From positions 186,001-250,000 of the forward strand of contig NZ_JAVAMB010000007.1 in the NCBI RefSeq assembly GCF_030730925.1: a stretch of DNA of 64,000 nt, given 5' to 3'. Below the pieces are notes generated by a model that was given only the letters and a program-made list of their open reading frames with translations, was not told where the DNA came from and searched no databases. Positions 7,675 through 16,114 of the stretch are shown in pieces (the first letter of the stretch is position 1; each line of letters begins with the position of its first letter). The stretch is from Flavobacterium sp. DG2-3 (GTDB taxonomy: Bacteria; Bacteroidota; Bacteroidia; Flavobacteriales; Flavobacteriaceae). The position numbers and the translations under genes were made by a program.

Positions 7675-8859
7675 ATGAACCGGGCAATTGTACACATAGA
7701 CATGAATACGTTTTTCGTCTCCTGCGAAAGGCTTGCCAATTCCCAGCTTAACGGAATTCCATTGATTATCGGCGGAGGCGAAAGAGGTGTGGTGGCTTCC
7801 TGCTCTTATGAAGCCCGAAAATTCGGCGTGCGCTCGGCCATGCCTATCCAGATGGCGCTCAGGCTGTGCCCTCAGGCAAAAGTGATGAAAGGCGATATGG
7901 AACTCTATTCAAGGCTCTCGCACGACGTGACCGAAATAATCCAGGAGAAAGCTCCCGTGGTGGAAAAAGCCAGCATCGACGAGTTTTATCTGGACATTAC
8001 CGGAATGGATAAATTCTACGGGAGCTATAAGTGGACCGACGAGCTGGCGCAGCGCATCACAAAAGAAACCGGACTGCCCCTAACCTTTGCCCTTTCAGTC
8101 AATAAAACCGTATCGAAAATCGGCACGGGCGAAGGAAAGCAGAAGCAGAACCTTGAAATCCCCGAACATCTGGTACAGGCTTTTTTAAATCCCCTTTCGG
8201 TCCGCAAAATACCGATGGTGGGCGATAAGACTTTCCAGCTGCTCTCGCGCATCGGGATCCGCACCATAAAGACCCTTTCAGAAATGCCGGCCGAATCGCT
8301 GCAGCGCATGATCGGACAGAACGGCATCGAGCTATGGAAAAAGGCTAACGGCATCGACAATAATCCGGTAGAGCCTTACACGGAAAGAAAGTCGATTTCC
8401 ACAGAACATACCTTTTCTCAGGATACCATTGACATTGCGAAATTAAACCGTGTGCTGCTGGGCATGGTGGAGAAACTCTCTTACCAGCTGCGTTCCGAGG
8501 CGTGGCTGGCTTCCGCTGTAAAAGTGAAGATACGTTACGCAAATTTTGACACAGAAACAAAACAATGCCGTGTGCAGCACACTTCGGCTGATCACATACT
8601 TGCCAAAATTGTGCTGGATCTTTTTGATAAATTATACCAGCGCCGTATGAGGCTGCGGCTGATCGGAGTTACGTTCAGCGGACTGGTGCGCGGGACCTAT
8701 CAGATCGACATTTTCAATGACACCGAAGAAATGCTGGCGCTCTATCAGGCCATGGACCGCATGAAGAACCGCTACGGTTTTGATGCGGTAATGCGGTGCG
8801 CAGGCGCTTCTTTCAAACCCAATGCCAAAAATGAAATTTTAAAACGCAAATCAGAGTAA
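7675..8859 (+). CDS. dinB: Y-family (DinB/Pol IV-type) translesion DNA polymerase
   Basis: A 394-residue enzyme if started at 7675; an ATG four codons upstream at 7663 is too close to the promoter box. Palm motifs are intact: D9 in VHIDMN and D102/E103 in SIDEFYLDI, so it should be catalytic rather than an ImuB-type inactive homologue. Helix-hairpin-helix motifs follow (RKIPMVGDKTFQLLSRIGIR). A QIDIF motif near the C-terminus fits a sliding-clamp binding site. It synthesises DNA past damaged bases at low fidelity. Its TAA is followed at once by the ATG of a DnaE-type polymerase, so both are made from one message, a pairing like ImuB-ImuC/DnaE2 mutasomes. Strong G+C-rich codon use. Confidence 0.92.
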   Translation: MNRAIVHIDMNTFFVSCERLANSQLNGIPLIIGGGERGVVASCSYEARKFGVRSAMPIQMALRLCPQAKVMKGDMELYSRLSHDVTEIIQEKAPVVEKASIDEFYLDITGMDKFYGSYKWTDELAQRITKETGLPLTFALSVNKTVSKIGTGEGKQKQNLEIPEHLVQAFLNPLSVRKIPMVGDKTFQLLSRIGIRTIKTLSEMPAESLQRMIGQNGIELWKKANGIDNNPVEPYTERKSISTEHTFSQDTIDIAKLNRVLLGMVEKLSYQLRSEAWLASAVKVKIRYANFDTETKQCRVQHTSADHILAKIVLDLFDKLYQRRMRLRLIGVTFSGLVRGTYQIDIFNDTEEMLALYQAMDRMKNRYGFDAVMRCAGASFKPNAKNEILKRKSE

Positions 8860-11800
8860 ATGTATCTCAACTGCCATTCCTTCCATTCCCTGCGCTATGG
8901 CACCATACCGCTTGAGGACCTGATATCCAAAGCTTCGGACTTGGGCATCACGGCTATGGCACTGACTGATATCAATACCGCCACTGGGATTTACGACTTT
9001 ATAAAAGGATGCCAGGCTGCGGGCATCAAGCCCATCGTAGGGATCGAATTTCGCTCCGGAAATGCGCTGCGTTATATCGGACTGGCGAAAAATGCGGCAG
9101 GTCTTGCAGAAATGAACCGTTTTCTGACCCGGCATAATTTTGACAATACAGAACTTCCCTTAATCGCTCCAGCCTTTGAAAATGTTTTTGTCATCTATCC
9201 CTTGGAGAATGTGCCCTCTGTATTAAGAGAGCATGAGTTTATCGGCCTGCGCCCCGAACAGCGCCCTTCACTGGTTATGGGCAATTGGAAGACCAAAGCA
9301 GACAGCATGGTGGTGCTGCAGCCTGTCACCTTCCGCACCAAAACCGAATACAAACTCCATAAGATACTGCGGGCTATAGACCTGAATGTAGTTTTTTCAC
9401 GCCTCTCCCAAACAGACTGCTGCAGGCAGACAGAAGTCATGGTGGGTCTGGACAGGATCCTTAAATGCTATGACGGCTACCCCCAGATCATCTCCAATAC
9501 AAAAGAAATAATTGAACAGTGCCATTTTGAATTTGATTTCAAAACGCCGAAAAATAAGAAATTCTATACCAACAGCAGAAAAGACGACTTGCAGCTTCTC
9601 ACCACCCTGGCCCAGCAGGGACTGGAATGGCGCTATGGAAACAATAATGCAGAGGCAAAATCAAGGATGCTGCGGGAACTCAAAGTAATTGACCAGCTGG
9701 AATTCAGCGGCTATTTTTTAATCACATGGGATATTATACGCTTTAGCAATTCTCAGGGATTCCTGCATATAGGACGCGGCAGCGGGGCCAACAGCATTAT
9801 TGCCTACTGCCTTGGGATTACCGATATCTGCCCTTTGGAGCTGGATCTCTACTTTGAGCGTTTCCTGAACCTGAACCGCAAGAGCCCTCCGGATTTTGAT
9901 ATTGACTGGAGCTGGAAGGAACGGGATGTTATCCTGGAATATATCTTCTCCCGCTACGGCTATGATCATGTGGCTTTCTGCGGCACCAATGTGGAATTCA
10001 AATACCGCTCCATATTCCGTGAGGTCGGCAAGGTCTTCGGGCTTCCAAAAGAAGAGCTCGACGCGCTGGCCAAAAACCCTATGGCGCTGCATCCCACCAA
10101 TGAAGTGGTCCGCGAGGTGCAGCAGTATGGAATGATGCTCGAGGGATATCCCAACCAGAGAAGCATGCATTCCTGCGGCATACTCATCTCCGAGGAGCCC
10201 ATTACTAATTATTCAGTTCTGGAGATGCCCCCAAAGGGCTTCCCTATAGTGCTTTTTGACATGCATACGGCCGAAGATATCGGACTTGAAAAGTTTGACA
10301 TCCTGAGCCAGCGCGGGATCGGGCATATTGACGACAGCGTAAAGCTTATTGAGAAGAACCGCGGCATACGCATCAACATCCGTGACACCAGGATGTCAAA
10401 AGATGAAAAGAGCTGCAACAGGTTTCTTTCCATAGGCAGAACCATAGGCTGTTTCTACATCGAAAGCCCGGCCATGAGGGGCCTTCTGCGGCGACTGAAA
10501 TGCGACAATTACAAAACCCTTGTGGCCGCCTCATCCATCATACGTCCCGGAGTGGCACAGTCTGGAATGATGAAAGAGTATATCTTCAGGCACAACCATC
10601 CCGACAGGTTTGAATATTTCCATCCCGTATTCCAGCAGCAGCTCGGGGAAACCTACGGCATTATGGTATATCAGGAAGATGTGATCAAGATTGCCCAGCA
10701 CTATGGAGGCCTTACTGCTGCTGACGGGGATATCCTCCGGCGTGCCATGTCAGGAAAAGGGCGTTCCAAAGCCGCACTGCAGAAGGTAAAGGATAACTTC
10801 TTTGAATCCTGCAGGGCCCAAGGGCATCCCATCGCGCTGAGCGCTGAAATATACCGCCAGATCGAGTCCTTTGGAGGCTATTCCTTCTGTAAGGCGCACT
10901 CGGCTTCCTATGCCGTGGAAAGCTATCAGAGCCTGTATCTGAAGGTGCATTATCCAATAGAGTTTATGGTGGCGGTGATCAACAATCAGGGCGGTTTCTA
11001 CCGCACCGAAGTATATGTGCATGAAGCTAGGATGTCTGGGGCCACCGTGCACAATCCCTGTGTGAATAAAAGTGAAATCCAAACCACTCTGTATGGCTCT
11101 GATGTATATCTGGGTTTTATGCATCTGCAGGGCCTGGAATCCAAAACAGCGCTTCTCATTCAGCAGGAACGCGAAAAAAACGGGCTGTACAAGTCCCTTG
11201 AGGATTTTATCAACCGCATAGCAATCGGAATCGAAGCCATACAGATCCTGATTTTCATCGGCGCGTTCCGGTTCACCGGCAAGACAAAAAACCAGCTGCT
11301 GGTGATTACCCGCCTAATTCTGGTAAACTTTAAACCCCGTACCCCGCTGCTGCTTGAGCAGCCTGTGAAGGAATTTATACTGCCGCAGCTGGAGCGCTCC
11401 GCTTTTGAAGATGCTTTTGATGAGATCGAACTGCTGGGTTTCCCTGTCTCGTGTTCCCCTTTTGATCTGCTTCAGACCCCTTTCAGGGGCAATGTGATGG
11501 CGCAAGACCTTTTGGCCCATCATAAAAAACAGGTGCGGATGCTCGCCTATCTGATCTCGCGCAAGCATGTGCCCACAAAGATGGGCGCTATGTATTTCGG
11601 CACCTGGATAGATGCCAGAGGGGATATGTTTGATACGGCGCATTTCACAGACAGCCTCTCGGCATACCCTTTTCAGGGAGGGGGATGCTACCTGCTGCTG
11701 GGCAATGTCGAGGTGGATTACCATTTCCCAACCATAACGGTCATAAAGATGGCTAAAATGCCTTTTATACCCGATCCGCGTTATGAGCATGAGAACGATT

Positions 11801-11937
11801 GGAAATACAGGGCCCAGCAGAAAATACGCGAGGATGTGAGCATGACCCATCGCGCACCCTATCCGCAGGAACATGAAATCAATATCCCGCGGCTTAAAAT
11901 GAGCAGTGGACAGGCCTCCGGCATGCCGGCAGTCTGA
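8860..11937 (+). CDS. dnaE2: DnaE-type DNA polymerase III alpha subunit, DnaE2/ImuC-like
   Basis: A 1025-residue C-family polymerase, shorter than replicative DnaE (~1150-1500), as for error-prone DnaE2/ImuC. The N-terminal PHP domain starts MYLNCHSFHSLRYGTIPLED and runs to about residue 210. The catalytic aspartates are in PDFDID (D345, D347, D349), with GRGSGANSIIAYCLGIT before and HSCGILIS after. The C-terminal part has a helix-hairpin-helix region and ends before a replicative tau-binding tail. Its ATG abuts the dinB stop (TAAATG), and an AlkB-like gene follows after 24 bases. The gene set predicts damage-tolerant, mutagenic synthesis. Whether it is induced by DNA damage is not shown; no LexA box is evident. 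Confidence 0.9.
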   Translation: MYLNCHSFHSLRYGTIPLEDLISKASDLGITAMALTDINTATGIYDFIKGCQAAGIKPIVGIEFRSGNALRYIGLAKNAAGLAEMNRFLTRHNFDNTELPLIAPAFENVFVIYPLENVPSVLREHEFIGLRPEQRPSLVMGNWKTKADSMVVLQPVTFRTKTEYKLHKILRAIDLNVVFSRLSQTDCCRQTEVMVGLDRILKCYDGYPQIISNTKEIIEQCHFEFDFKTPKNKKFYTNSRKDDLQLLTTLAQQGLEWRYGNNNAEAKSRMLRELKVIDQLEFSGYFLITWDIIRFSNSQGFLHIGRGSGANSIIAYCLGITDICPLELDLYFERFLNLNRKSPPDFDIDWSWKERDVILEYIFSRYGYDHVAFCGTNVEFKYRSIFREVGKVFGLPKEELDALAKNPMALHPTNEVVREVQQYGMMLEGYPNQRSMHSCGILISEEPITNYSVLEMPPKGFPIVLFDMHTAEDIGLEKFDILSQRGIGHIDDSVKLIEKNRGIRINIRDTRMSKDEKSCNRFLSIGRTIGCFYIESPAMRGLLRRLKCDNYKTLVAASSIIRPGVAQSGMMKEYIFRHNHPDRFEYFHPVFQQQLGETYGIMVYQEDVIKIAQHYGGLTAADGDILRRAMSGKGRSKAALQKVKDNFFESCRAQGHPIALSAEIYRQIESFGGYSFCKAHSASYAVESYQSLYLKVHYPIEFMVAVINNQGGFYRTEVYVHEARMSGATVHNPCVNKSEIQTTLYGSDVYLGFMHLQGLESKTALLIQQEREKNGLYKSLEDFINRIAIGIEAIQILIFIGAFRFTGKTKNQLLVITRLILVNFKPRTPLLLEQPVKEFILPQLERSAFEDAFDEIELLGFPVSCSPFDLLQTPFRGNVMAQDLLAHHKKQVRMLAYLISRKHVPTKMGAMYFGTWIDARGDMFDTAHFTDSLSAYPFQGGGCYLLLGNVEVDYHFPTITVIKMAKMPFIPDPRYEHENDWKYRAQQKIREDVSMTHRAPYPQEHEINIPRLKMSSGQASGMPAV

Positions 11938-11961
11938 ATGTGAACTGAAAAACTAAACAAA

Positions 11962-12582
11962 ATGATGCTTTTTGATGACACTGAAATTTTTTCATCAGGC
12001 AATGGCGGCAGAAGGATATTTGACGCCCCTGATGCCGAGCTGCTGCTGATTGATAATTTTTTCAATAAACAGGAATCCGACCATTATTACAATGTTTTAT
12101 ACCATGGCACGCAGTGGAGGGAATATGAAATGCCTATGTATGACAAGGTCGTTACCGCACCGCGCATGATCTGCTGGTATGGCGATTCTGGCAGGCCTGA
12201 GCGCAAATCCAATCCCCACTGGCCCTTGGAGCTGCTCCAGATCAGGGAGCGCGTGCAGGATGAGACCCGCATAAACTTTAATGCCGTGCTGCTGAACCTT
12301 TACAGGGACGGCACAGACGGTGTGGGATGGCACAGCGACAAAACTTCTTCCAGCAACAAGAACATGAACATTGCCTCTGTGACTTTTGGGGAAACCCGCC
12401 TATTCCGCCTGCGACATAAGACCCTCAAGCACATCGAGCCGATAGAAATTCCACTGCACCACGGCAGCTTCCTGCTGATGGCGGGAAGCACCAATACCTA
12501 TTGGGAGCATCAGGTGCCTAAAACAGCCCGCCAAGTCCTGCCCAGGATCAACCTCACTTTTCGGCAGGTGCGCGGGATATAA
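11962..12582 (+). CDS. alkB: AlkB-like Fe(II)/2-oxoglutarate dioxygenase
   Basis: A 206-residue member of the AlkB family, which removes alkyl groups from DNA or RNA bases by oxidative demethylation. The iron ligands are visible as WHSDKT (HxD) and the distal histidine in YWEHQV; RINLTFR supplies the 2-oxoglutarate-binding arginine and the family C-terminal strand. The preceding segment FNAVLLNLYRDGTDGVGWHSD is diagnostic. It starts 24 bases after the dnaE2 stop and completes a three-gene operon of two damage-tolerant polymerases and one direct-reversal enzyme. A second ATG one codon later (11965) is equally possible. The AlkB assignment is firm; nucleic acid preference is unknown. Confidence 0.9.
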   Translation: MMLFDDTEIFSSGNGGRRIFDAPDAELLLIDNFFNKQESDHYYNVLYHGTQWREYEMPMYDKVVTAPRMICWYGDSGRPERKSNPHWPLELLQIRERVQDETRINFNAVLLNLYRDGTDGVGWHSDKTSSSNKNMNIASVTFGETRLFRLRHKTLKHIEPIEIPLHHGSFLLMAGSTNTYWEHQVPKTARQVLPRINLTFRQVRGI

Positions 12583-12674
12583 AAAATGCGGCTCCTTATT
12601 TTAAAAAGCTGATAATCATAGAAATGCTATAATATTCCTTTCTTATCATATAACAGGATTATGCGGCTTGATGC

Positions 12675-12682
12675 TAACTTTG
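12675..12682 (+). promoter_or_regulatory. -7 promoter box of the DUF3606 gene
   Basis: TAACTTTG, matching TAnnTTTG, 24 bases before the ATG at 12707. Confidence 0.5.
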
Positions 12683-12706
12683 GATAAATCATTAAATTTA
12701 GAAATC

Positions 12707-12949
12707 ATGGAAAATAGAAACAATATGCCACAAAGCGATGATATGCATATCGATATCTCCCAGCAGGCAGAAATCCAGCAGTGGGCAGAAAAGCTCAATG
12801 TCCCTGAAGAAATATTGAAAGATGCCGTAAGGGCTGCAGGAACAACGGTTGAAGAAGTAGTGGATCATCTTAATGGAAATTCCCCTTCCAGGGAAAGCGC
12901 CTCAGAAACCGTGCGCCTGAAAGACGGCCCATGGCATCAGGGGGAATGA
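12707..12949 (+). CDS. DUF3606 small protein
   Basis: An 80-residue protein, MENRNNMPQSDDMHIDIS onward, starting at 12707 because a promoter box lies at 12675 and the upstream ATG at 12668 precedes it. The segment Q-EIQQWAEKLNVPEEILKDAV, followed by AAGTTVEEVVDHLNG, is the helix-turn-helix-like pattern of DUF3606, a short family of unknown role often met in stress-gene neighbourhoods. The C-terminal 20 residues are polar. The leader (AATTTAGAAATCATGGAA) is nearly the same as that of ssb at 17842, hinting at shared leader design in the island. Confidence 0.7.
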   Translation: MENRNNMPQSDDMHIDISQQAEIQQWAEKLNVPEEILKDAVRAAGTTVEEVVDHLNGNSPSRESASETVRLKDGPWHQGE

Positions 12950-13002
12950 AAATGGGCAGCAGTTATTAAGCTGTTTTATAAAAAAAAGCAGAAGCGGTTC
13001 GC

Positions 13003-13051
13003 AAAAAATCCTGAAGGGCATTTATTTCCAGATCTTCTTCAGGATTTTTTA
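13003..13051 (+). terminator. Terminator after the DUF3606 gene
   Basis: AAAAAATCCTGAAG pairs with CTTCAGGATTTTTT over 14 bases with a 20-base loop; A- and T-runs flank it, so it may work both ways. Confidence 0.75.
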
Positions 13052-13149
13052 TTTGAATCGGCTCTTTATACTGGCAATGCATTATCTTATTGCAATGGCA
13101 ATCCAAAGCCAATCGGGCTCAATGCCGCTGCGCTTTTCAATTAATTGCA

Positions 13150-13157
13150 TAAATTTG
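13150..13157 (+). promoter_or_regulatory. -7 promoter box of the helicase gene
   Basis: TAAATTTG, matching TAnnTTTG, about 65 bases before the ATG at 13223. Confidence 0.4.
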
Positions 13158-13222
13158 CATGCCTATTTCATTTTACCTGACATCAGCTAAAATAGGGTTC
13201 AAAAAAAAATCATCCTTTTAAA

Positions 13223-15472
13223 ATGAACGATCCGATTCTTGAAAACCTTAATCCGAGCCAGCTTCAGGCCGTAAAAACCACAGAAGGCTACGTGCGCGTT
13301 ATTGCCGGCGCCGGGTCGGGGAAAACAAAAGCGCTTACCTCCCGCTTTGCCTACATTGTGGACAGGCTGGGCATCAACTCTTCCAACATCCTCTGTGTGA
13401 CCTTCACCAATAAGGCCGCACAGGAAATGAAAAAAAGGGTCAAGGCGCTCATCGGGGATCTCTACGATGTGAGTTTCATCACCACCTACCACGGCTTCTG
13501 CGTGCGCTTTCTGCGTGAGGAAATCAATAAGCTGCACTATCCAAAGAATTTCATCATACTGGATGCAGAAGACCAGAAAACCATCCTAAGGGAAGTCTTC
13601 ACAGAACTGGACATCAACTCCAAAAACCTAACCTTCAAACAGGTGCTGCGCTTCATCTCCAAACAGAAAAGCACCTCGGACTATCTGGGGTATATGATTG
13701 AAAACAAAAGCTTCACTTCCGATGAGAAGGATTCGCTTTCCAGCCAGGTCTATCAGAAATATCTGGACAAGCAGAAACGCAACTATGCGCTGGATTTTGA
13801 CGATCTGATCCATTTCACGGCTTTTATCCTGGACAGCAATCCCGATGTGCTCTCCAAGTGGCAGCAAATGCTGCATTACATACAGGTGGATGAGGCGCAG
13901 GACAGCTCCGACAGCCAGTTCCATCTGGTGGAAATGCTTTCGCGCGTGCACCAGAACCTGTTCCTTGTGGGCGATCCCGACCAGACCATCTACGAATGGC
14001 GCGGGGCAAAGCCCGAGTATCTGGTGGAATTCGACCAGATGTTCCCTGATACCCAAACCATCTTCATGAACCAGAACTACCGTTCGACCCCCAACATCCT
14101 GAAAGTCGGCAACCATATCATCAAAAACAACACGGTTAGGGTGGATAAGGATATGGTCACCGACAATCCAGAAGGCGTTGAAGTGGTGCATTTCCACGGC
14201 AAAAATGATTTTGAGGAAACCTTTTGGGTGGCCTCGGAAATCAAGGAAATCATGAAGACAGAAAATGCCTCGTATTCCGATATTACCATACTCTACCGCT
14301 CCAACCATCTTTCAAGAAATATCGAGCAGGCGCTCATCAAGGAAAATATCCCGTATGCCATATTTGGGGGCATCCGTTTTTTTGAGCGCAGGGAAATCAA
14401 AGATGTGCTCTCTTTTCTAAGGCTTATCGTGCAGGGGGATAATTTCTCCTTTCTGCGCATGTTCAACCACCCGACAAGGGGACTCGGCAAAAAGTTCCTC
14501 GAAAGGCTGAGCCTGCTGGCAGGCGAACAGAACCTCCCGCTGCTTCACACGCTGGAGAATAATCTCCAGGATAAGGAACTCAATAAAAAAGGGGCTTCCG
14601 ATTTTCTGGCACTGGTATCAGAATTGAAGAAAGATGCGCAGTCCAACTCTATTTCAGACCTTGTAAAAATCATACTCGATAAAAGCGGGCTTTCCGAACT
14701 CTACCGCAAGGACGGAGACCAGGACAGGCTCGAGAATATCAAAGAGCTCGTAAGCTCGATGATGCTCTTGGAAAAAGAAAACAACGGTCCTGTAGATATC
14801 GTCGAGTACCTGCAGGAGATAGCCCTGTATACGGATCTGGACAAAGACACCGAAAATCAGGACAAGGTGCGCCTGATGACCATCCATATCTCTAAAGGCC
14901 TCGAATTCCCCTATGTCTTCCTTTGCGGCTTCACCGAAGGGGTGCTCCCGAGCGCCTTATCGATCAAAGAAAGGAGAAAGCGCGCCATAGAGGAAGAAAG
15001 AAGGCTGATGTATGTGGCGGTAACGCGCGCCGAGAAGCGGTTTTACATGACCGACTCCGAAGGGTTTAATTTCACTACCGGACTTAATAAATACCCGTCA
15101 CGGTTTCTCTTTGAAATCAAGGAGGAGTTTTATGTGCGCAAGGGAAAGCTTTCCCCGGAGATCCTTCAGGCCTCGCAGGCTACCGCAGCATCCTTGCAGA
15201 ACACCCAAGAGACCGCTTTCAAAGAAGGGGATATGGTGGTGCATCCCGTATGGGACAAAGGGGAAGTTCTGGCAGTGGATATCGAAAAAAAACAGTATCT
15301 GGTGCATTTTTTTGAGATGGGGAAAGAAAAGCCGATTGATTTCGCTTTCCGATTCCTGGCCTTAGCTGCTTCCGAGCAGCAAAACGCTTCGCCCGATGCC
15401 CTATTGGATCTTCAGGAAAGCCTGAAGAATGCTCCCGATCCATTTGCAGATGATAATGGGCCTGAAAATTAA
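13223..15472 (+). CDS. uvrD: UvrD/PcrA/Rep-type superfamily 1A DNA helicase
   Basis: A 749-residue 3'-5' helicase. All SF1A motifs are readable: Q-motif LNPSQLQAV, Walker A AGAGSGKT (28-35), motif Ia VTFTNKAAQEM, Walker B VDEAQD (222-227), GDPDQTIYEWRGA (III), NYRSTPNIL (IV), LMTIHISKGLEFPYVF (V) and VAVTRAEKRFY (VI). The C-terminal 90 residues contain a Tudor-like segment (EGDMVVHPVWDKGEVLAVD) as in PcrA, which contacts RNA polymerase. Such enzymes unwind DNA in excision repair, clear RecA filaments or help rolling-circle replication. It is probably a second copy beside the housekeeping enzyme, because it lies in an acquired-looking block; that is inference. Confidence 0.9.
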   Translation: MNDPILENLNPSQLQAVKTTEGYVRVIAGAGSGKTKALTSRFAYIVDRLGINSSNILCVTFTNKAAQEMKKRVKALIGDLYDVSFITTYHGFCVRFLREEINKLHYPKNFIILDAEDQKTILREVFTELDINSKNLTFKQVLRFISKQKSTSDYLGYMIENKSFTSDEKDSLSSQVYQKYLDKQKRNYALDFDDLIHFTAFILDSNPDVLSKWQQMLHYIQVDEAQDSSDSQFHLVEMLSRVHQNLFLVGDPDQTIYEWRGAKPEYLVEFDQMFPDTQTIFMNQNYRSTPNILKVGNHIIKNNTVRVDKDMVTDNPEGVEVVHFHGKNDFEETFWVASEIKEIMKTENASYSDITILYRSNHLSRNIEQALIKENIPYAIFGGIRFFERREIKDVLSFLRLIVQGDNFSFLRMFNHPTRGLGKKFLERLSLLAGEQNLPLLHTLENNLQDKELNKKGASDFLALVSELKKDAQSNSISDLVKIILDKSGLSELYRKDGDQDRLENIKELVSSMMLLEKENNGPVDIVEYLQEIALYTDLDKDTENQDKVRLMTIHISKGLEFPYVFLCGFTEGVLPSALSIKERRKRAIEEERRLMYVAVTRAEKRFYMTDSEGFNFTTGLNKYPSRFLFEIKEEFYVRKGKLSPEILQASQATAASLQNTQETAFKEGDMVVHPVWDKGEVLAVDIEKKQYLVHFFEMGKEKPIDFAFRFLALAASEQQNASPDALLDLQESLKNAPDPFADDNGPEN

Positions 15473-15587
15473 AAATAGGAGAAGCCATGTCAGCAAAAAT
15501 GGAAATTAAATAACCTCCAGCTCTCTGCCTGTAAATAAATACCATCCGCTAGCCGTATTTTTATAATTAACTTTAAATTGATCAGTC

Positions 15588-15806
15588 ATGGAAAATACAG
15601 CAGAAAATTACGATGATATCCAGAAATGTCCATATCATAGTGCCTTAAAGGCACAGGGATATCAGAATCCGCCTGAAAAGAGCAGCAATAAGGATGCAGA
15701 TGCCAATACAGGGGACTGGGATGATCAGCGCGATGGGTCGGCAGCGGATGATTCCATCTACGATACGGGGCGAAATGATAATTCAGGAGGGGCTGGAAGC
15801 ACTTGA
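15588..15806 (+). CDS. Small acidic protein, paralog of 1591-1857
   Basis: A 72-residue hydrophilic protein, MENTAENYDDIQKCPYHSAL onward. The C-terminal half shares NTGDW and NDNSGGAGS with the protein at 1591-1857, with a variable acidic stretch between. The N-terminal CPYHSALKAQGYQNPPEK segment is not shared. No signal or membrane segment. A TAACTTTA box about 20 bases before the ATG resembles the local -7 element. Function unknown; the conserved C-terminal tag suggests both proteins are recognised by the same partner. Confidence 0.6.
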   Translation: MENTAENYDDIQKCPYHSALKAQGYQNPPEKSSNKDADANTGDWDDQRDGSAADDSIYDTGRNDNSGGAGST

Positions 15807-15809
15807 AGC

Positions 15810-15868
15810 GCATCTTCTAACAGCTAGAAGATGCTTAAAACAAAAAAGAGCCTGAGGCTCTTTTTTGT
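15810..15868 (+). terminator. Two tandem hairpins ending in a terminator
   Basis: First hairpin: GCATCTTCTA with TAGAAGATGC (15810-15834). Second: AAAAAAGAGCC with GGCTCTTTTTT (15842-15867), a canonical bidirectional terminator for the small gene and the convergent xse operon. Confidence 0.8.
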
Positions 15869-15913
15869 TTTACAGTTCCAGCATGTATAGTGTTGCTGGA
15901 TATTCAAGTCCTA

Positions 15914-16114
15914 TTATTCTTTTTCCATGCCGTCTATTATTCTGCCCACTTCAGTCTCTGCGGCCTTAAGCCTGCCCTGGCAGAAGGCGATAAGCTCAGA
16001 TGCCCTTTTCACCTTAGCGGCAAGCTGGTCCACCGAAATGGTCTCGTTCTCTATTTCTTTTGAAATGGCGGCAAGCTCTTCCCAAGCCTGCTCATAAGTC
16101 AGTTTCTCTTCCAT
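15914..16114 (-). CDS. xseB: Exodeoxyribonuclease VII small subunit
   Basis: A 66-residue protein of the XseB family: LTYEQAWEELAAISKEIENE at the start, ISVDQLAAKVKRASELIAFCQGRL and EVGRIIDGME. It is all helical and forms the regulatory arm of the exonuclease VII complex, many copies binding one XseA. It overlaps the end of xseA by 23 bases, so translation is coupled. Length is normal for the family. Confidence 0.92.
   Translation of the reverse strand: MEEKLTYEQAWEELAAISKEIENETISVDQLAAKVKRASELIAFCQGRLKAAETEVGRIIDGMEKE

Noticed and set aside
9718-10170. Long antisense frame in the polymerase gene
   Set aside because: It is a shadow of dnaE2; G+C-rich genes leave long open antisense frames.
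13628-14308. 226-codon antisense frame in the helicase gene
   Set aside because: It lies wholly opposite conserved helicase motifs, so it is not a gene.
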